From Roseitranquillus sediminis (lineage in GTDB: Bacteria > Pseudomonadota > Alphaproteobacteria > Rhodobacterales > Rhodobacteraceae), in contig NZ_JAFFOB010000019.1 in NCBI RefSeq assembly GCF_016918935.1, positions 1-64,000 of the forward strand: 64,000 bases of DNA, in the 5' to 3' direction. The position numbers and the translations under genes are program-made. The first letter of the stretch is position 1; each line of letters begins with the position of its first letter. Under the pieces are notes generated by a model. That model saw only the letters and a program-made list of their open reading frames with translations, was not told the origin of the DNA and searched no databases. This document shows positions 19,109-27,958 of the stretch, one piece after another.

Positions 19109-19879
19109 ATGCGTACGATCGACAATGACCTGACGCTACGACTCGCGGCGGACGAGCGTGACCTGCGGGCGGCGCAGCGCTTGCGCTACGAGGTCTTCGT
19201 TGAGGAGATGGGCGGCGACGGCCCGATGGTGGATCACAAGCGCCGGCTAGAGCGCGATGCCTTCGACGAGGTCTGCGACCACCTCGTGCTGGTCGACGCG
19301 GCGCGGGATCCGAGTGGGCTCGACCACGTCGTCGGCGTCTATCGCCTGCTGCGCGACGACCAGCTGGCACCGAACGGCAGGTTCTATTCTGAGACGGAGT
19401 ACGACCTGGCGCCTCTGCGGCAGAGCGGTCGCTCGCTGCTGGAACTCGGGCGATCTTGCCTGCACCCGAACTATCGCGGGGGCGGTGCGATGTTCCAGCT
19501 CTGGAAGGGGCTCGCCGATTATGTCACCCGCCACGGGAGCGAGATCCTCTTCGGCGTCGCCAGCTTCCCCGGCATTGACGTCGAAGCACTGGCCATGCCG
19601 CTTGCGCAGCTCCACCTCGCGCACCTGGCGCCGCCCGAGCTGCGGGTGCGCTCGCGAATGCCGCAGCGGATGGACCTGATGCCGCCGGAGAAGATCGACC
19701 GGCGCCGAGCGATGGTCGCGACGCCCGCGCTCATCAAGGCCTACCTCCGGCTCGGTGGCCACGTCGGCTGGGGCGCCTTCATCGATCGGCAGTTCAACAC
19801 GGTGGACGTCTGTTTGGTGATGGACACCGAGCGGTTGAGCGGCCGCGGGCACAACCTCTACGCCCGAGGATCGGCTTGA
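19109..19879 (+). CDS. olsB: L-ornithine N(alpha)-acyltransferase
   Basis: This encodes 256 residues. It has the features of the OlsB (hemolysin-like GNAT) family: AAQRLRYEVFVEEMGG, the acceptor segment CDHLVLVD, VGVYRLL, SLLELGRSCLHPNYRGG (acyl-ACP binding loop) and GVASFPGID. OlsB makes lyso-ornithine lipid from ornithine and 3-hydroxyacyl-ACP at the inner membrane. It overlaps olsA by 4 bases; together they make ornithine lipid, an alternative to phospholipids. Confidence 0.93.
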   Translation: MRTIDNDLTLRLAADERDLRAAQRLRYEVFVEEMGGDGPMVDHKRRLERDAFDEVCDHLVLVDAARDPSGLDHVVGVYRLLRDDQLAPNGRFYSETEYDLAPLRQSGRSLLELGRSCLHPNYRGGGAMFQLWKGLADYVTRHGSEILFGVASFPGIDVEALAMPLAQLHLAHLAPPELRVRSRMPQRMDLMPPEKIDRRRAMVATPALIKAYLRLGGHVGWGAFIDRQFNTVDVCLVMDTERLSGRGHNLYARGSA

Positions 19880-20718
19880 ACTACGTCTGGCGGTCCGAGG
19901 ACGAGCCGCCTGTCCGCCCGATCCGCGGGCTCGCCTGGATCAGGGCGACGCTCCGGTGCGCGGCGCTGGCGACGGTCATGTTCGGCGGCCTCGGTCTGCT
20001 GTTGGTGGTGCGGCTGGTCGAGTGGCCGCTCTACGACGGGCGCAGACCCGTTACGCCGTCGATCACCCGGACGGTCTGCAGGATGGCCCTCCGGATAATC
20101 GGCCTGCCACGACACACGATCGGCCAGCCGGTGGCGCAGCGGGCGGTAGTGGTGGCCAACCACGGCTCTTGGCTCGACATCTTCGCGCTGAATGCGGGCC
20201 AGCGGCTCCGGTTCGTGTCGAAGTCGGAGGTCGGCACGTGGCCCGGCATCGGCTGGCTCGCCCGCGCCACCGACACCGTCTTCATCGAGCGGCAGGCGCG
20301 CGCTGCGCCGCTCCAGCGCGACATGATTTCGCGCCGCATCGCCGCCGGGCAGCGCCTCCTTTTCTTCCCCGAGGGGACCTCGACCGACGGCATGCGAGTC
20401 TTGCGGTTCAGGACGTCGCTCTTCGACGCTCTCTTCGCGCCCGGCATGCCAGACCTCGTGGTGCAGCCTGTAGCGATCTTCTATCGCGCGCCGCCCGGAG
20501 AGGATCCGCGCTTCTACGGCTGGTGGGGCGGCATGGACTTCGCGCCGCACTTCCTCAGGGTGCTGGCAGCTCGGCGCCAGGGGCTTGTGACGGTGGCGTA
20601 TCTCGAGCCGATCCGGGTTATAAACCATCCGAACCGCAAGGAACTGGCGCGCCGCTGCGAGGAGGAGGTGCGCCACGCCCTCGAGCGGCTCAGAGAAGGG
20701 GCTCGAGAATCCGTCTGA
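19876..20718 (+). CDS. olsA: Lyso-ornithine lipid O-acyltransferase (PlsC family)
   Basis: This encodes 280 residues from a TTG start overlapping the olsB stop. An N-terminal membrane helix (about 28-50) precedes the PlsC domain with NHGSWLDIF (HX4D), FIERQAR and FFPEGTSTDG. OlsA adds the second acyl chain to lyso-ornithine lipid. The context with olsB supports this role over a general lysophosphatidate acyltransferase. The 3' end overlaps the convergent ThiE-like gene by 29 bases. Confidence 0.9.
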   Translation: MNYVWRSEDEPPVRPIRGLAWIRATLRCAALATVMFGGLGLLLVVRLVEWPLYDGRRPVTPSITRTVCRMALRIIGLPRHTIGQPVAQRAVVVANHGSWLDIFALNAGQRLRFVSKSEVGTWPGIGWLARATDTVFIERQARAAPLQRDMISRRIAAGQRLLFFPEGTSTDGMRVLRFRTSLFDALFAPGMPDLVVQPVAIFYRAPPGEDPRFYGWWGGMDFAPHFLRVLAARRQGLVTVAYLEPIRVINHPNRKELARRCEEEVRHALERLREGARESV

Positions 20719-21307
20719 ACGCATCGGCGGGATCGTTTGCGCGCCAGCACTCCGTGTCCGGCACCACGAAGTCCGTCACCTGCATCAGCGCCTCGAGCGA
20801 CGGGAGGTTGACGCCCTCGGCCACAACCGGGATCTCGATCATCTCGGACCACCAAGCGAAGAGCTCCGGTTCGGCGAACGAGCCGTCGCCGAGCTGGCTC
20901 TGGCGCACCGGCCCGAACGAGACATAGTCCGCGCCCGCCTCGCCGGCGCTCATCCCGTCGTGGCGCGAGTGCCCGCAGAAGGCGCCAACGATCCGGTCGC
21001 CGCCCAGCGCCTTGCGAACCTTCCGCACCGACCGCGCGCCGTCGAGCAGGTGCACCCCGTCGAGACCGAGCCGCTCCACGAGGCCCACATGCGCGGCGAC
21101 CACCACCGCCACGTCCCGCCGGTGCGCCACCTCGCGCACCGCGTCCGCCGCGCGTGCGATGCGGTCCTCGTCCGTCGTGGCGAGGTCGAGCCTCAGGCAC
21201 TCCACCGGGACGCGGTCCAGCACGGCCGCGAGCGTGTCAGGAAACACCTCCGCGTCGATCTCCGGCGGCGTCACAAGATAAATCCTGGGCGTCTGCGTAT
21301 CGGCCAT
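20690..21307 (-). CDS. ThiE-like thiamine phosphate synthase homologue
   Basis: This encodes 205 residues of TIM-barrel TenI/ThiE type: IYLVTPPE at the start, AAHVGLVERLGLDGVHL, VGAFCGHSRHDGMSAGEAGA and DYVSFGPV. Canonical ThiE then has an AIGGI phosphate-binding loop; here the equivalent segment is PVVAEGVNLPSLEAL, without GGI. Activity as thiamine-phosphate synthase is therefore doubtful, and a TenI-like or other role is possible. No thi genes lie nearby. Its last 29 bases overlap the end of olsA on the opposite strand. Confidence 0.75.
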   Translation of the reverse strand: MADTQTPRIYLVTPPEIDAEVFPDTLAAVLDRVPVECLRLDLATTDEDRIARAADAVREVAHRRDVAVVVAAHVGLVERLGLDGVHLLDGARSVRKVRKALGGDRIVGAFCGHSRHDGMSAGEAGADYVSFGPVRQSQLGDGSFAEPELFAWWSEMIEIPVVAEGVNLPSLEALMQVTDFVVPDTECWRANDPADAFRRILEPLL

Positions 21308-21423
21308 GGCTGCTCCCCGGTGCGAGGCTGGCTATAACCGCTGCGCGAGGCCGCCGCAAAGGGATGCTTGCGGTCCCGCGGCCGCGGCCCTAGTCCCGGG
21401 CGCGTCCGTTCCCCGAGGTGCCA

Positions 21424-22140
21424 ATGTCCCAGCCCGCCTTCGTCCTCGTGCGCCCGCAGATGGGCGAGAACGTCGGTGCGGCCGCTCGAGCGATGGCCAA
21501 TTTCGGCCTGGAGCAGATGCGCGTCGTCGCGCCGCGCGATGGCTGGCCGAATCCGCGAGCGGTGGCGATGGCGAGTGGCGCGGGGCGCCTCCTGGACGCG
21601 GCGAGCCTGCACGATGACCTGCCGGCGGCGCTTGCGGACCGGCATCTCGTTCTGGCGACGACGGCGCGGCCGCGTGGCCTCGTCAAGGACGTGCTGACGC
21701 CCGAGGCCGCGATGCAGCTGGCGCGCCGCCGGATTGGCGAGGGGCAGAAGGTTGCGGTGCTGTTCGGCCCCGAGCGTGCGGGGCTCGAGAACGAGGACGT
21801 CGCGCTCGCCTCGGCCGTGGTCACGGTGCCGGTGGACCCCGCATTCCCGTCGCTGAACCTCGCGCAGTGCGTACTCCTGATGGCCTATGAGTGGCGCCGC
21901 GCCGGAGCCCCGGTCGCGCCCGCCGAGGCCGCCGAGTCCGCGACTCGACGGGAGATCACGGCGCTTGCGGATCACTACGAGGAGCGGCTGACGGAGGCCG
22001 GGTTCTTCTTCCCCGAGGCCAAGGCCGGCCCCATGCGCCTCAACCTGCGCAACCTCTGGAACCGCCTCTCGCTCACGCACGGCGATGTGCAGATCTTTCA
22101 CGGAATGCTGCGGCAACTGGTCCGGCGGCGCGACGGCTGA
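21424..22140 (+). CDS. trmJ: tRNA/rRNA methyltransferase, TrmJ-like
   Basis: This encodes 238 residues of the SPOUT superfamily. The ATG at 21424 gives MSQPAFVLVRPQMGENVGAA; a GTG two codons earlier is less typical. It has the NVGAAARAMANFG signature, the trefoil-knot AdoMet site VAVLFGPERAGLEN and LNLAQCVLLMAYEW, and a C-terminal helical extension. In the family it 2'-O-methylates position 32 of tRNA. The gene is divergent from the ThiE-like gene and precedes ctaA. Confidence 0.88.
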   Translation: MSQPAFVLVRPQMGENVGAAARAMANFGLEQMRVVAPRDGWPNPRAVAMASGAGRLLDAASLHDDLPAALADRHLVLATTARPRGLVKDVLTPEAAMQLARRRIGEGQKVAVLFGPERAGLENEDVALASAVVTVPVDPAFPSLNLAQCVLLMAYEWRRAGAPVAPAEAAESATRREITALADHYEERLTEAGFFFPEAKAGPMRLNLRNLWNRLSLTHGDVQIFHGMLRQLVRRRDG

Positions 22141-22188
22141 CTTGAAGGCGTCTTCCCGCTCCCATAGGGTCCGCGCGCACCGAGCAGG

Positions 22189-23343
22189 ATGGACCCGATG
22201 AGCCAAAAGCGTGCCATCTTTCAGGAGGTCGAGAGCGACCGGCGGGAGCAGTCGGAGCAGGCGGGCGGTTTGATCGACCGCGCGCGTCCCGGCGCGCGAG
22301 GTGCGCTGCGAGTGTGGCTGATCGTGCTCTTCGCGCTCGTCGTCGTGATGATCGCAGTGGGCGGGCTGACGCGGCTGACCGACAGCGGCCTCTCGATCAC
22401 CGAGTGGCGCCCGGTCACCGGCGCCGTGCCGCCCCTGAGCGACGCCGACTGGCAGGCGGAGTTCGAACTCTACCAGCAGATCCCCGAGTTCCAGCTCCAG
22501 AACCGCGACATGACGCTGGACGACTTCAAGACGATCTACTGGTGGGAGTGGGGACACCGCCAGCTCGGCCGGGTGATTGGGCTGGTGTGGCTCGTGGGCT
22601 TCGCCGGCTTCGCGCTGACGCGGCGGCTGCCGCCGGGATGGACCGGACGGCTGCTGCTCCTCGGCGCGCTCGGCGGCCTGCAGGGGGCGGTCGGCTGGTG
22701 GATGGTCAGCTCCGGCCTCGGCGGCGAGATGCTGGACGTCGCCTCCTACCGGCTGGCGGTGCATCTTGGCCTCGCCTTCGTGATCCTTGGCGCGATCGCG
22801 TGGTTCGTGATGCGCCTCGGCCGGCCGGAGGCGGCGCTCCTGCAGGCGCGGCGCGCGCGCGAGGCGCGGCTCTTCGGGATGAGCACGGGCCTCCTTCACC
22901 TGACCTTCCTGCAGATCCTGCTGGGCGCCTTGGTGGCGGGCATCGACGCGGGGCGCGGCTATACCGACTGGCCGCTGATGGCGGGCGGCTTCCTGCCGCC
23001 GGACCTGTTTCAGCTCAGCCCGTGGTGGCGCAACTTCTTTGAGGACGACGGCCTCGTGCAGTTCATGCACCGCATGGTGGCGTATGTCCTCTTCGTCTTC
23101 GGCCTCGTCGTCTGGCGCGTTTCTCGCCGCTCCGGCAACGGGGCGACCCGCACCGCCTTCGACTGGATGGCGGTCATCCTCTTCGGGCAGGTGGTGCTCG
23201 GCATCGTGACGGTGATGAGCTCGGCGCCGTGGCACCTCGCGATCCTCCACCAGCTCGGCGCGGTGGCGCTCTGGGTGCTGATCCTCCGGGCGCGCTTCTT
23301 CGCGCAGTATCCGCTGCCGCAGTCGGTGAGAGGCCGGGGATGA
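22189..23343 (+). CDS. ctaA: Heme A synthase
   Basis: This encodes 384 residues and eight predicted membrane helices. Key features are VGGLTRLTDSGLSITEWRP near the first helix, EFELYQQIPEF, YWWEWGHRQLGRVIG (heme ligand His), and FMHRMVAYVLF and LHQLGAV with further heme-ligating histidines. It oxidises heme O to heme A for cytochrome aa3 oxidase and lacks the N-terminal Cys pair of Bacillus CtaA, as is normal for the alphaproteobacterial class. A Met three codons in (22198) is an alternative start. It overlaps the carboxypeptidase gene by 4 bases. Confidence 0.95.
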   Translation: MDPMSQKRAIFQEVESDRREQSEQAGGLIDRARPGARGALRVWLIVLFALVVVMIAVGGLTRLTDSGLSITEWRPVTGAVPPLSDADWQAEFELYQQIPEFQLQNRDMTLDDFKTIYWWEWGHRQLGRVIGLVWLVGFAGFALTRRLPPGWTGRLLLLGALGGLQGAVGWWMVSSGLGGEMLDVASYRLAVHLGLAFVILGAIAWFVMRLGRPEAALLQARRAREARLFGMSTGLLHLTFLQILLGALVAGIDAGRGYTDWPLMAGGFLPPDLFQLSPWWRNFFEDDGLVQFMHRMVAYVLFVFGLVVWRVSRRSGNGATRTAFDWMAVILFGQVVLGIVTVMSSAPWHLAILHQLGAVALWVLILRARFFAQYPLPQSVRGRG

Positions 23344-24821
23344 GCGCCTACGACGACCTGATGGCGTACCAGCGCGAGACCGAGGCGCTGGCGCAGATCG
23401 CCGGCCGTCTTTCGTGGGACCAGGAGACGGTCATGCCGCGCGGCGCGGCGCCGCAGCGGGCCGACGAGATGGCGGCGATCGAGGGCGTCCTGCATGCGCG
23501 GCGAATGAACCCGCGCGTGGGCGAGTGGCTGGAGCGGTGCGAGGCCGATCCTACGCTCGACGCCGTGGCGCGGGCGCAGCTGCGCCACATCCGCCGCACG
23601 TTCGAGCGGACGACGCGCCTTCCGGCGGCGCTGGCCTCCGAACTGGCGCGCGTCACCAGCCGTGCGCAGGGCGAGTGGGCGCTGGCGCGCGCCTCCGACG
23701 ACTTCGCCGCCTTCGCGCCGACGCTCGAGCGCGTGGTCCGGCTGAAGCAGGAGGAGGCGGCTGCGCTGGCCGACGGTGGCGAACTCTACGACGCGCTCCT
23801 CGACGACTACGAGCCGGGCGCGACGGCCGAGAAGCTGACTGCGATGTTCGGCGCGCTCCGGCCGCGGCTCGTGGCGCTGCGCGAGCGGGTGCTCGGGTCC
23901 GACCGGCGCGCGCCCCGCGTCTCGGGCGAGTTCGACGAGGCGGCGCAGCTCGCCATGTCCACCGAACTCGCGCTGGCCTTCGGCTACGACATGGAGCACG
24001 GTCGGATCGACAAGGCGGTGCACCCGTTCTCGTCGGGCTCGGGCCTCGACGTGCGGATCACCACCCGCACACAGCCGCGCGACCCGTTCAACTGCTTCTA
24101 CTCCACGATCCACGAGGTCGGCCACGCCGCCTACGAGCAGGGGATCGACGACGCCTACGCGCTGACGCCGCTGGGGCAGGGGGTCTCGATGGGCGTGCAC
24201 GAGAGCCAGAGCCGGATCTACGAGAACCAGATCGGCCGCGGCCGTGCCTTCACCGGATGGCTCTTCGACCGGATGCGCAAGCGTTTCGGCGACTTCGGCA
24301 TCAGGAGCGCGGACGACTTTCATGCGGCAGTGAATTACGTCCATCCCGGCTTCATCCGTACCGAAGCCGACGAGGTGCACTACAACCTCCATGTCCTCAT
24401 GCGCTTCGATCTGGAGCGCGCGATGATCGACGGCGACCTCGCCGTCGCCGACCTGCCGGATGCCTGGAACGCGCGTTCCGCGCGCGATTTCGGGGTCGAG
24501 GTCGATCGCCCTTCGAACGGGTGCCTGCAGGACGTGCACTGGTCGGTTGGTCTCTTCGGCTACTTCCCGACGTATACGCTGGGCAATGTCTATGCCGGCT
24601 GCCTCCACGCGGCGCTGCGACGCGACGTGCCGGACCTCGACGCCGCGCTGGCGGAGGGCGACACGCGCCCGGCGACAGGCTGGCTGCGCGAGAAGGTGCA
24701 GCGGCACGGCGGCCTGATGAAGCCGCGTGAGGTCATCGCCTCCGCCTGCGGCTTCGAGCCGTCGGAAACGCCGCTCCTCGACTACCTCGAGGCGAAGTTC
24801 TCCGGGATCTACGGCCTCTGA
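23340..24821 (+). CDS. M32 family metallocarboxypeptidase
   Basis: This encodes 493 residues. The zinc site is HEVGH in FYSTIHEVGHAAYEQG (about residue 260), with downstream HESQSRIYENQIGR supplying the third ligand and the family-specific RxxENxxGR pattern. GVRITTR-like DVRITTRTQPRDPFNCF and VHYNLHVLMRFDLERAM are typical of thermostable carboxypeptidase 1. It removes C-terminal residues from peptides in the cytoplasm, with broad specificity. The start overlaps ctaA (ATGA). Confidence 0.94.
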   Translation: MSAYDDLMAYQRETEALAQIAGRLSWDQETVMPRGAAPQRADEMAAIEGVLHARRMNPRVGEWLERCEADPTLDAVARAQLRHIRRTFERTTRLPAALASELARVTSRAQGEWALARASDDFAAFAPTLERVVRLKQEEAAALADGGELYDALLDDYEPGATAEKLTAMFGALRPRLVALRERVLGSDRRAPRVSGEFDEAAQLAMSTELALAFGYDMEHGRIDKAVHPFSSGSGLDVRITTRTQPRDPFNCFYSTIHEVGHAAYEQGIDDAYALTPLGQGVSMGVHESQSRIYENQIGRGRAFTGWLFDRMRKRFGDFGIRSADDFHAAVNYVHPGFIRTEADEVHYNLHVLMRFDLERAMIDGDLAVADLPDAWNARSARDFGVEVDRPSNGCLQDVHWSVGLFGYFPTYTLGNVYAGCLHAALRRDVPDLDAALAEGDTRPATGWLREKVQRHGGLMKPREVIASACGFEPSETPLLDYLEAKFSGIYGL

Positions 24822-24829
24822 GGGCGCCG

Positions 24830-25273
24830 GTGGACCATCAGGGCCTGGAGATGGACGCGGACGCTCTCGCGTCCTTCCTCGCGACGGAGTTTCCGCAGGT
24901 GGCGTCTAACTTTGAAATCATGCGCGTCATGCCGATGCAGGTCGAGGTACGGATGCCGGTGACGGAGCGGAACCTGCGTCCCGGCGGCACCGTGTCGGGC
25001 CCGTCGATGTTCGCGCTGGCCGACGTGGCGGTCTACCTTGCGATCCTGGCGATGATCGGTCCGCGCAGCCTGGCGGTAACCACGAACTGCTCGATCGACT
25101 TCATGCGCAAGCCGGCGGCAGAGGCCGCGATGACGGCGCGCGCGGAGCTCCTGAAGCTCGGGCGGACGCTGGCGGTCGGCGACGTGCGCATGTTCTCCGA
25201 CAGCCTGCCGGAGCCGGTTGCGCGGGCGAGCCTGACCTACTCGATCCCGCCGCTGCGCGTCCGAAACGGGTAA
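24830..25273 (+). CDS. PaaI-type hotdog thioesterase
   Basis: This encodes 147 residues from GTG (24830); an ATG at 24851 is an alternative. The hotdog fold shows NLRPGGTVSGPSMFALADVA with the catalytic acidic residue in the helix, TTNCSIDFMRKPA and ARAELLKLGRTLAVGDV. It likely hydrolyses an acyl-CoA. It follows the carboxypeptidase by 8 bases and overlaps the convergent 2H phosphoesterase by 37 bases at the 3' ends. Confidence 0.82.
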   Translation: MDHQGLEMDADALASFLATEFPQVASNFEIMRVMPMQVEVRMPVTERNLRPGGTVSGPSMFALADVAVYLAILAMIGPRSLAVTTNCSIDFMRKPAAEAAMTARAELLKLGRTLAVGDVRMFSDSLPEPVARASLTYSIPPLRVRNG

Positions 25274-25764
25274 CGCTCCTCGAGCTCCCACGGCCCGCCG
25301 AGGTAGCGCCAGAGAAGCAGTCCGGTCACGTCGCCCGTGATCTCCGGCAGGGCCGCCAGATGCGCCAGCGTGCCGAGCGCCGTCTCCCGGTCGACCTTGT
25401 TCTGAACGGTCACGTGCGGCTTCAGTCCCGCGCGGTCCTGCGGCGCCAGCCAGTCCGCCCAGACTGCGGCGAGAGCGCTGCGTAGACCGGGCAGGGGCGG
25501 GCACACGATGCGCAGCGCGGCCCCGCGCCCGAGATCCATGGCGCCCGCCGTGTGGAAGTTCAACCGCTCCGTACGGCCCGCCGCCGCTGCCAGATCCTGG
25601 CCGACGCGGACGCGTTCATGGCCCGGCAGCTTGTGGAACAGGGTCAGGTGCGCCGGGACGAAGTTCCGCTCCGGCGGAAAATGGCGCGCGCGCAGCGTGT
25701 CGAACGCCTGCTGCGCGCACTTGTCGAGCGACACGGTCACGATGAGGGGGGCCTGGCCCGTCAT
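25237..25764 (-). CDS. 2H phosphoesterase / 2'-5' RNA ligase-like protein
   Basis: This encodes 175 residues. Two H-x-T/V motifs define the family: PAHLTLFHKLP (about residue 40) and KPHVTVQNKV (about 123). Such proteins act on 2'-5' RNA linkages or cyclic phosphodiesters. The start is at MTGQAPLIVTVSLD. The gene is convergent with the thioesterase, and its upstream region backs onto the rplM promoter. Confidence 0.85.
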   Translation of the reverse strand: MTGQAPLIVTVSLDKCAQQAFDTLRARHFPPERNFVPAHLTLFHKLPGHERVRVGQDLAAAAGRTERLNFHTAGAMDLGRGAALRIVCPPLPGLRSALAAVWADWLAPQDRAGLKPHVTVQNKVDRETALGTLAHLAALPEITGDVTGLLLWRYLGGPWELEERYPFRTRSGGIE

Positions 25765-25846
25765 CCAATCCCTCTCATTCGTGGGGTATATAAATACCGC
25801 ATACGCAACTCACTGACGAGGCGTGGATATTTCGCGCGTTGCGCGC

Positions 25847-25874
25847 TTGACTGGCGTTTTCCAATCGCTAGAAC
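25847..25874 (+). promoter_or_regulatory. Putative promoter of rplM-rpsI
   Basis: TTGACT at 25847-25852, a 16-base spacer, and TAGAAC at 25869-25874, followed by 55 bases of leader before the L13 start. AT-rich DNA lies upstream at 25785-25830. Confidence 0.55.
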
Positions 25875-25929
25875 CCTTCCATCCGGCGCCGGCGGATTCG
25901 GCGCGTGACCCGACTTCAGGATACCAGAG

Positions 25930-26394
25930 ATGAAAACCTTCACCGCTACTCCGGCGGACATCGAGAAGAAGTGGGTGGTGGTCGACGCCGAGGGCGTCGT
26001 CCTGGGCCGCCTCGCCTCGATCGTCGCCATGCGCCTGCGCGGCAAGCACAAGGCGACCTTCACCCCGCACATGGACATGGGCGACAACGTCATCGTCATC
26101 AACGCCGACAAGGTGCAGCTGACCGGCAACAAGCGCCGGGAGAAAACCTACTGGCGCCACACGGGCTATCCCGGCGGCATCAAGTCCACCACCGCCGAGA
26201 AGGTGCTCGACGGCAAGCACCCCGAGCGCGTGGTCGAGGCCGCCGTAAAGCGGATGCTGCCCGGCAACAAGCTGAGCCGCCACGTCATGGGCAACCTGCG
26301 CATCTACGCCGGCGCAGAGCACCCGCATACCGCACAGAACCCCGAGGTTCTCGACGTCGCGTCGATGAACAAGAAGAACACGAGGACCGCCTGA
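25930..26394 (+). CDS. rplM: 50S ribosomal protein L13
   Basis: This encodes 154 residues. It has [65 protein letters not shown] and GMLP-type [18 protein letters not shown]. The length is normal. The stop and the rpsI start share bases (TGATG), so the two are translationally coupled. Confidence 0.98.
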   Translation: MKTFTATPADIEKKWVVVDAEGVVLGRLASIVAMRLRGKHKATFTPHMDMGDNVIVINADKVQLTGNKRREKTYWRHTGYPGGIKSTTAEKVLDGKHPERVVEAAVKRMLPGNKLSRHVMGNLRIYAGAEHPHTAQNPEVLDVASMNKKNTRTA

Positions 26395-26885
26395 TGGCCC
26401 AAGAAATCAGATCGCTCGACGACCTGGACCAGGCCGTCGCCGGCACCGATGCCGCGCTGCCCGAGTCCGAGGCCCCGCGCGAGCCCGTGCGCGACGAGTT
26501 CGGCCGCTCCTACGCCACCGGCAAGCGCAAGGACGCGGTCGCCCGCGTCTGGATCCGCCCCGGCAGCGGCAAGGTCACGGTCAACGGCAAGGAGATCAAC
26601 ACCTACTTCGCGCGCCCCGTGCTGCAGATGATCCTGCGCCAGCCCTTCCAGGTGGCGGGCGTCGAGGGCCAGTTCGACGTGCAGGCGACCGTCAAGGGCG
26701 GCGGCCTCTCCGGCCAGGCCGGTGCCGTCAAGCACGGTGTGTCCAAGGCGCTGCAGCTCTACGACCCCAGCCTGCGCGCGCCGCTCAAGGCCGCAGGCTT
26801 CCTGACGCGCGACAGCCGCGTGGTGGAGCGCAAGAAGTACGGCCGTGCCAAGGCCCGCCGCAGCTTCCAGTTCTCCAAGCGCTGA
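26394..26885 (+). CDS. rpsI: 30S ribosomal protein S9
   Basis: This encodes 163 residues. The first 35 are a variable acidic extension seen in related alphaproteobacteria. The core starts at [20 protein letters not shown], continues with [19 protein letters not shown], and ends with the conserved [17 protein letters not shown] tail that contacts tRNA in the P site. It is coupled to rplM. Confidence 0.98.
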   Translation: MAQEIRSLDDLDQAVAGTDAALPESEAPREPVRDEFGRSYATGKRKDAVARVWIRPGSGKVTVNGKEINTYFARPVLQMILRQPFQVAGVEGQFDVQATVKGGGLSGQAGAVKHGVSKALQLYDPSLRAPLKAAGFLTRDSRVVERKKYGRAKARRSFQFSKR

Positions 26886-26893
26886 CGATCTTC

Positions 26894-26916
26894 GGCGGGC
26901 GGTCCGGCCGCCCGCC
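26894..26916 (+). terminator. GC hairpin after rpsI
   Basis: GGCGGGCGG (26894-26902) and CCGCCCGCC (26908-26916) form a 9-bp stem with loop TCCGG, starting 8 bases past the rpsI stop. There is no T run, so termination may be weak or need Rho. The 185 bases that follow up to the permease gene hold no other recognised feature. Confidence 0.5.
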
Positions 26917-27100
26917 GCCCTCGCGGGTGTTGGCTGCCTGTGCCACGCCCCTTCAGGTCGATCAGCCGATACACCTTCCATCAAGACGGGCGCTCGCTGC
27001 GACTGCAGTGACTACCGCCTTTACATCGACCCGCGTTGGATTCTTAAGGTGACAAGGCGGCGGCCGCACAGGCCGCCGATTCACGTCGCGGGGGACAGGA

Positions 27101-27958
27101 TTGGCGAGCGAGGCGAGACGGGGTTGGGTGCTGATGGGGCCGCCGGCGCTCTATGCGCTGCTTATGCTGGCCGTGCCGCTTGCCACGATCTTCGCCTACA
27201 CTTTCTGGACGCAGGACGGCCTCACGATCGACCGCACCCTCACGTTCTCGAACTATCGCGAGGCATTCAACGACCCACTCTACCGCCAACTCATGCTGCG
27301 CTCCGTGTGGATCGCCGGGGCGGTGACGCTGGCGACGGTCATGACCGCATTTCCCATCGCCTACTTCGTGTCGTTCCACGTGCCGCAGCGGCGCAAGGCG
27401 CTCTGGATCTTCCTCATCACCATTCCGTTCTGGACGAGCTACCTGATCCGCGTCTTCCTCTGGAAGGTGATCCTCGGCTACAATGGCGTGCTGAACACGA
27501 CGCTCCTCGGACTCGGCATCATCGACGAGCCGCTCTCCTTCATCCTCTACAACGCCAACGCCGTGGTCATCACGCTCGCCCACGCCTTCGCGCCGTTTGC
27601 GATCCTGCCGATCTTCGTCGCGCTGGAAAAGATCGACCGCTCGCTGCTCGAGGCTTCGCGCGACCTCGGCGAGACGCACCTGACGACGTTCCTGCGGGTG
27701 ACACTGCCGCTGGCGATGCCGGGCATCGTCGCCGCGGCGCTGATCGTCTTCATCCCGACGATCGGCGACTACGTCACGCCGCGGCTGGTGGGCGGGCCTG
27801 ACGGGCTGATGATCGCCAACATGATCCAGACCCAGTACCTGCGCCTCAACGATGCGCCGATGGGGGCGACACTCGCCGTGCTGGCGATGGCCATCGTTGC
27901 GGTCATTTCGGCGCTGGTGTTCCTCGCCTCGCGCCTGACCGCGAGGATCTGGGCATGA
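27101..27958 (+). CDS. ABC transporter permease, spermidine/putrescine type
   Basis: This encodes 285 residues from a TTG start with GGGGGACAGGA upstream. There are six membrane helices. The EAA loop reads EASRDLGETHLTTFLRVTLPL with the following G (MPGIVAAALIVF), which docks to the ATPase. It resembles PotB/PotH. It overlaps the next permease by 4 bases. No periplasmic binding protein gene is adjacent, so the substrate (polyamine, iron or other) is inferred only from the family. Confidence 0.88.
   Translation: MASEARRGWVLMGPPALYALLMLAVPLATIFAYTFWTQDGLTIDRTLTFSNYREAFNDPLYRQLMLRSVWIAGAVTLATVMTAFPIAYFVSFHVPQRRKALWIFLITIPFWTSYLIRVFLWKVILGYNGVLNTTLLGLGIIDEPLSFILYNANAVVITLAHAFAPFAILPIFVALEKIDRSLLEASRDLGETHLTTFLRVTLPLAMPGIVAAALIVFIPTIGDYVTPRLVGGPDGLMIANMIQTQYLRLNDAPMGATLAVLAMAIVAVISALVFLASRLTARIWA

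Noticed and set aside
21271-23250. 659-codon open frame antisense to trmJ and ctaA
   Set aside because: Its residue composition (Arg, His, Glu-rich) mirrors the GC-rich sense genes, and it has no start signal or family motif.
23010-24707. 565-codon open frame antisense to ctaA and the M32 carboxypeptidase
   Set aside because: Shadow of the sense genes, which have clear active-site motifs.
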